Assembly (NCBI GenBank): GCA_022695795.1
Contig: MU404240.1
Coordinates: 1 to 35,698, forward strand
DNA: 35,698 bases
Direction: 5' to 3'
DNA from: Biscogniauxia marginata
Taxonomy: Eukaryota; Ascomycota; Sordariomycetes; Xylariales; Xylariaceae
Shown: positions 30,001 through 35,698 of the stretch, in pieces
Layout: each line of letters opens with the position of its first letter
Position numbering within the stretch: the stretch's first letter is position 1
Made by a program: the position numbers and the translations under genes
The notes under the pieces: generated by a model
Told to the model about the DNA's origin: nothing
The model's database searches: none
What the model saw: the letters and a program-made list of their open reading frames with translations, nothing else

Positions 30001-32363
30001 AGACTACTCGATCGAGTTCGAGAAATGCCAAACACATGCTGGTTACCGCGCCCTAACCCAACTTAGGCCGCCCGGCAAACGAGGTAGGTTAGGTGTCAAG
30101 TTGTCGGGTTGTGACGTATTACTGTCACTTGCCGGGGAGGCAAATTAAATTCGTGGGCGCCGCAAGCGTTGGACCCTGCATGGGACGGGCTATCAAACAG
30201 CCCTAGAGGGCTAGATATCGAAATGCGCGTGCGACAGATTCAGTCTACCTCCTATTGACAAGCACGCCATTATCTGCATGCACGTCTTCATACATGTAAA
30301 GTCGTCAATATGGCAGTGCGGTCGTAACTAAGCTCCCATTCCATATAGTTGATCAACTTACCTTCTTGACATTTTATTGGCTCCTCATTCTTTACTCCCA
30401 CTTTACGAACTGAGTTCTATAGAGCTGTGTCTCTCTCTCCACATTCACTTACACACACATGCGCACGTACACTTTACTATAACGCTGGCCACTTTTACAT
30501 CTACGTAAGTCACCAATAGATTATGATACCCTGGCTCTCATAAGACATGCTCAGCTTGATTTTCCTGCAAATCCGTTTAACCCACGAACTGAACCACCCC
30601 GCATTATTTTTTGGCTCCCTACTAAACATTCATGTAAGAGGTACCGTACGCAACCAAACATTCCGGCAGGCTCTAGAATCGCTGCTCCCATCGGACCTAC
30701 TCCGTGGTATGTATTCTATAGCGATTAATACGTGAGACTCTATCAACCGTACCATAACGTTAAGGGTCCGTACGAGAGTCTGTGTTACAGCAGAATCTCG
30801 AGCTGGGGAGTATGGTGAGTATTGTGTGGCTATCCTCTTTATACCTATGCACCTCATACCCAGATAGTATCTATTGTCGCCTCATCGCCGTATCAAATTT
30901 GAATACATATCTATTTGCGCGCGCGTGCATGTGCATATGCATGTTTACCTAGACTAAATTGATCCCATCAAGCTTGAGATGAAGTGTGCGATAATTACCC
31001 CTTCGCTTCTAAATAAGGGGGGTATGAGAGCTATAGGACACCAGGAGCCCCGTCTGAGTACTTCAGAGGTTGAGATCAGTCTCGTGCCAAATCTGAAAGG
31101 CTTGGGATGAGGTTTTCATAGTGCTCGTATGTGGCAAGACCATGTATATCAGGCGAATACCATTCACCGCAGAATTCCTTAGCGAGGGTCTCGATAATCG
31201 TAAGCCCTTGAAATCAAGCTAGAGTTAAGGCGGCTATACAGCGAGGACACAGAGAATTCGGGTGAGGGGTAGGTGTAGAGACCGATAATTTCTTGTCCCA
31301 GACAGCTCACTCTGAGAGCTCCGGAATAATGTTGTTGTTCCTTATATATCGAGGGTCCGTTCGAAGTACTTTCCTGTACTTAAGACCCTCTAATCCTTGA
31401 TTTCAAGTTCCTATTTATACTAAGTGTGTAAGATAGGCCCTGGCTGCTGAATGGGCTGGAGAGGCTTTACTGAGTTGTCACGGCAGATCATGATAGCTTG
31501 GGACGAATCGTAACCAATGGCTAGACTACTATCACGTCTTTCTGGGAGTCCTTGTTTTTTAATAGGTCATCGACTTTCAATGTGTGTCTCGACAAGCTAC
31601 AGCCACAATTACCCCTTCTTCTTCTTTTTTTTTTTCCGACATCGCCTTGCACTATCTCCAGGACGTCGAAGCAGAGCAACGTTATGTCTCCCTCTTCATA
31701 TGATTGAAGCCAACAGTCACTTCTCAGGGGTGATTCAGGCTAGATGGCTGAACAGGCGATGATACATGTTGATAGCCCCTTAACAACCATAGACATCAGC
31801 TAACAAGAGGGCGCTTTGCCTCTCGATACAGTAATCGTTCATTTTTTGCAAACTACGGTATACAGATCTATAGAAAGAGATCCAGCGAGAACATCATGCT
31901 TCACAGTAAACGCAACATTTCTTTCCCCTCCTTTCAATTCAAATATAACGAGGAGTTGGTGGTTGAATCAGTAAGTAGTGAGCATAAACCCGTCAAATAT
32001 TTTGCTCCAAATAATTTTTTTCTTTTCTTTTCCTTTCTTTTTTTTTTTTACCACTGGGGTAATACTCCATCACCCACATATGCCGTTCGCTCACCGAAGA
32101 AAAATGGCGGTCCACAGCTTAAAGCACAAATTCAAGCAGCCCTCGATCTCGGGCACCGAACCCGAGTCCGTCGAGCCGTAATGACAAATTGATCCAGATT
32201 GCCGACTCTAGCCTGCACCTGCGTACCACAGAAACGCCGTGGCCAACGGGATCGGCGGCCGCCCTCGCTTGCTTACTGTTTCGAGAGGCGTCCGCGTGCT
32301 CGGTAGTTGGGTCGATTGCGTGTAGTATATATATGTATATGGTCGTACTGTGCGCGCATTATG

Positions 32364-32446
32364 GTGTATGTGTGTGCGTGTGTATGTGTTGCACCAGAGT
32401 CTGGATGGACGGAAGGGGTTTCTCAAGTGTACGAGAGAGAGAGAGA
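32364..32446. repeat. TG-rich and (GA)n microsatellites
   Basis: An irregular (TG)n stretch at 32364-32390 is followed after about 40 bases by a (GA)n run at 32432-32446. Both are simple-sequence repeats with no coding frame. Confidence 0.8.
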
Positions 32447-34119
32447 AGAATACAGTACGTAAGTGTAACTATTGTATTTGTCCAAGGTAAATAATTTCAT
32501 CATGTAGTAAAAATCGCGGAGTTTTTTGTCGAATAAGCATTTGCCCTCTGTATGAAATTTATTTCAAAGGTAAGGTACCTAAGAGGTAATTAATGTTCTC
32601 GGAAAAGGAAGTGTATATCATGGAAGCAGTGGCCTTGTTGTGTGCTATGTATCTAAGACATTTAACCATCGGGGTTTCGATCTGTAGATGGCAATAGCTC
32701 AAATATCACAAATATATACGAAAGTGTTTATATTGTACACATGTGTATTTCATGCGCTAGATTCAGCCCTGAAACCCCAGCTCTTGACACAAGGATGATT
32801 ACTAACCCGTAGGTAGGAAGTTGGTGTTGGAAACTGTGTGCCTTTGTCAAAAGATAGCAATTCTAGCAATAGTCCTTCCTTGTTGTCGAATCTTTGTAGG
32901 AAAGCCACTGCTAGGCCTTCCACTCAAACTGTATAGATGTGCTTTTGACTACTGCTTCGTTGTTAATCGTAGGTTTGCAGTTGTACTCATGATGCTTGTA
33001 TTTGTCGTGTTATCTTTCAGTGCTGATATTACAGAGCTGAGCGGGCTGGTATCGAGCATAAATTTGCGCATAACCTCATGATCCTCTTCTAGCCGACGCT
33101 GGTAGTGTTGAGCCAAAGTTGATGACACGAGCTTTTTAAATGCATGCCCCAACCCAACCCCTTTTTGGTAGCTGGCCTAGCACTATATCTAGTGATGCCT
33201 TGATTCGGATCGATATTGGGAAGGGAGGTCGCAGTCACGTCTCCGCCTACCTACCGCTTCGAGATTCGGTGTGGTTCTAAGGGCGCCACATGAATCGGGG
33301 CCTTGTTTAATGTTACAACAAAAGACATGTTATACCAATCTGTTGGTTTGTCTCAGCGCGGAACACCGGGAAAGCTAGTACCGTAGAACGACTTGTGGGC
33401 TGCATAGAAGTTCAGGTGGTCGCGGACTAGGTAGCTTCGGAATTCAGCTCCGGTAGTCAGCAAAGAGCATGATGATATGATGACACTTTTGTAAACCTGA
33501 GATAAGCCGCCAATGACCCGTGGAGCAATGGCTGAATATAGCATTTGGATATGTAACTCCTACTACTACTATTTGATTGAAGACAGGAAGTACCTTGAAA
33601 TGACGATGAAACATTGAGGATACCTCGCCAATTTTTATTTATTTTTATTTTTGTTTTGTGCTTAAGTACCTAAGCCTCGCCCACCCGATCAAGATCGAGG
33701 GCGCCTTGTTTTTCTGCCGAGTGGTCCGGGGTGTTGCAGCAAACTACACAAGCAATTACCACGTCAAGACGGAACTTGCATGAGGGAATCCTATCCAAGA
33801 TTCTGGTATGTATAATCTCATAGTGCTATCTTCGTAGTCCCGCTTGGGTGTTCATCGTCGCAGGGTTGAGATAAGCTAGACAAGTAATCATCGCGCCACA
33901 TTGAAGCATTACAGCTGCTGAGTGACTTTAGACCAGGGAGGGAGAATGATGCGAATACGTTGCATCGATACTACCACGATCAGTACGACATATAACCACA
34001 CGTGATATATCAGTTCCAGCTACGGCCAAATGCAGCGATGGGACCAATCACGATTAGGGAATTTGATGAGAAATGATTTAGATCCCACTGGCCACCACTC
34101 TTGAGGGCATCGTTAATGT

Positions 34120-34143
34120 GAGGAACTTTTTGAGGAACTTTTT
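34120..34143. repeat. 12-bp tandem duplication
   Basis: GAGGAACTTTTT occurs twice head to tail (34120-34131 and 34132-34143), followed by a third partial GAGGA. Confidence 0.9.
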
Positions 34144-35624
34144 GAGGACCAACAACTACGCCCAAACCCTTATCATATCCCTACAGAGCAATCCAGAACC
34201 GGGAATCCGTACGACTCGACTGGGTACGTAGAGAGATACCCGGATAACCGGGTGCCCTAAAATTTCCAGTAGGTTGAGATACGCGATTTGTATTTCACCC
34301 TTGTCGTTCGCGCGGGTGGGCCACAGAACCGAGAATCTGGGACGCAAACAAATGACCACTCGGTCAAACATAGGTGATAGCACTGTATCAGGGATCCCTT
34401 CTTCTTTCTCTCAACGACGGCAGGTCGGACCACATCACGCAAAAGTCAATTGACACTGTGGGGTTAAGAACACAAGGCGATCCATGTTATAAGCAATGCG
34501 GCTCTGGACGCTAGGTGGCCACCGGGCGGGCGCACTGCTCACACGAGATGCCTTGTGTCAGGTGAGGAGCATGCGACAGCATGGGATATCCAGTTAAAAA
34601 GCAAAAACACTTCCAGGCCTTGGACGTCGACTCGAACAGTGCTCTGCAAGTCTGGGTATAACACGGGCGCTAGCGGGTCTTTTCCCCCCTCACACTAAAA
34701 CACGCAAATAGTAATTCTGTCGTGTGGGTTTGTCCCAGATTGGCTTCTTGGGGCACCTCGATAAGAACCTGTCGGCCAATTCTCACTTAAAGTTCAGATC
34801 CTTTCGGTGGTATTTGTGCCGGTTAGGTTGACGAGGCGTTCTGACGAGCACATACAATAGCATGTGGTCTAGGGCCTCGGTAGCATTTCCATAATACATA
34901 CCATACATAACTCATGACGATCGCTCATATCCACATCACATCTCGACAGGCAAAAGGGCACTTTTATAGGCTCTTGCTAGACACTCCTCATTTACGCGAC
35001 AGCCGCCGTTGTGAGGAAATAGGGCATATTAAATGTCATGATTCTCTCATCACGGTCCTGCTGTCGTATGGATGGACCACCGTACCTCGGCGTGAGCCAA
35101 ATGAAGGAGGCGACGAAGCAGGGAAGAGGCAAGAACAATATCGAAAAGGTAGGTAGGCTGACATACAACGTTGTATCGTCGCACCCAGATTTAGGCCTGC
35201 TAGGGCCTGGGCAGAGAAGCTTGACGGGCAGTTGGCTCAACTTGGCAGAAGCTTGACGCCTGGGAGCGACAAGCCAATTTGCCTTCGATGAAAGCTTCCG
35301 AGGCTTCTATGCAGACAGTGCCCGAGATCCCTGCTTGGCAATTGCTTATCCAGAAGCCAAGACTAGGGGGAGGGCGTATTGCCATTGGACGGTGTTATAG
35401 TGAGCCGTATAGTCTAGAATTTGCATCGATTTGAATAGGACAAACCGAGACAAACGACCTACCAAAACAGGCAGTTTGTGTCCGGGGCCATCTCGGCCGC
35501 TCGCAGCCACCCGCGATGTTCATTGTCTGACGGCCGCAACCGTTCGCACACACCAGCAGATCAGCACGCTCTGTGCCCGCCAGGGTTGGCTGTCTGCAAA
35601 GCCATCCAGGTTCCTTGAACCCTC

Positions 35625-35698
35625 GGGGCCGGGGCGGGGCGGCGGGGGGGGGGGCGGGGGCCGCCGCGGCGGCGGCCGGCCGGCCGGCGCCCGCGCCG
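35625..35698. repeat. Extreme G/C low-complexity tract at window end
   Basis: The last 70 or so bases are almost pure G and C: G-runs of 4 to 11 and then CGG/GGCC repeats. The G-runs form an obvious quadruplex candidate and a typical sequencing/assembly stop. The 150 bases before it are also GC-rich. Confidence 0.85.

Larger units (their letters stand above)
30001..35480. other. Long gene-poor region
   Basis: About 5.5 kb with no ORF above 100 codons, apart from short low-complexity or shadow-like frames. It contains pyrimidine tracts (31616-31637, 32015-32051), a TG-rich stretch (32364-32390), (GA)n at 32432-32446, a 12-bp tandem duplication at 34120-34143 and a small GC3-rich segment at 32104-32181. 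It could be regulatory DNA for a gene beyond the right edge, or decayed sequence. Confidence 0.45.

Noticed and set aside
32672..32690. GGTTTCGATCTG resembling a T-loop
   Set aside because: No 5-bp T stem and no cloverleaf around it.
34621..34640. GTTCGAGTC on the minus strand resembling a tRNA B box
   Set aside because: Flanking bases do not pair as a T arm and no A box or acceptor stem is present. Similar matches at 2398 and 27800 also fail.
27861..35698. Possible transposable element in the gene-poor end
   Set aside because: No terminal repeats, target duplications or transposase, integrase or reverse-transcriptase motifs were seen on either strand.

Overview
The window is nuclear DNA of a filamentous ascomycete (Pezizomycotina). 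Genes are split by short introns (53 to 293 nt) with GTRNGY donors, CTNAC-type branch points and YAG acceptors. The proteins are typical of moulds: a secreted GH3 beta-glucosidase, a secreted berberine-bridge-type flavoprotein, a Dal5-type MFS permease, a salicylate-hydroxylase-type monooxygenase, HRI1 and an F-box protein. Sordariomycetes is my best guess at class level, but that is inference. The window starts in a perfect 9-bp AT repeat and stops in a G/C homopolymer-like tract, so it may be a whole contig broken at low-complexity DNA.

Layout: 1-2266, AT-rich start and gene-free upstream DNA; 2267-5431 (+), GH3 beta-glucosidase in 5 exons; 5980-7251 (-), F-box/CxxC protein built as an internal duplication; 7968-9124 (-), zinc alcohol dehydrogenase in 2 exons; 10015-11887 (-), secreted FAD-linked oxidase in 6 exons including a 27-nt micro-exon; 12909-13698 (+), HRI1 family in 2 exons; 15619-17898 (+), MFS permease in 9 exons; 18830-20132 (+), a broken ORF of unknown family; 20405-21751 (-), an intronless 448-aa protein of unknown function; 22438-23926 (-), FAD monooxygenase in 2 exons; 25413-27860 (-), a large repeat-rich membrane-anchored protein with a long charged helix; 27861-35698, about 7.8 kb with no gene I can support. 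I found no tRNA, rRNA, CRISPR or intact transposon.

Four genes (alcohol dehydrogenase, FAD oxidase, permease, FAD monooxygenase) could form a loose catabolic or detoxification set. There is no polyketide synthase, NRPS, terpene synthase or pathway regulator, and the probably housekeeping HRI1 gene lies among them, so a true cluster is not shown. The signals most worth a second look are the duplicated F-box plus three-CxxC module, a triple TGAGTCA array with exact 14-bp spacing in that gene's promoter, the hexapeptide/charged-helix architecture of the 815-aa protein, the broken ORF at 18.8-20.1 kb, and two stop-free in-frame introns that could be retained as protein insertions.
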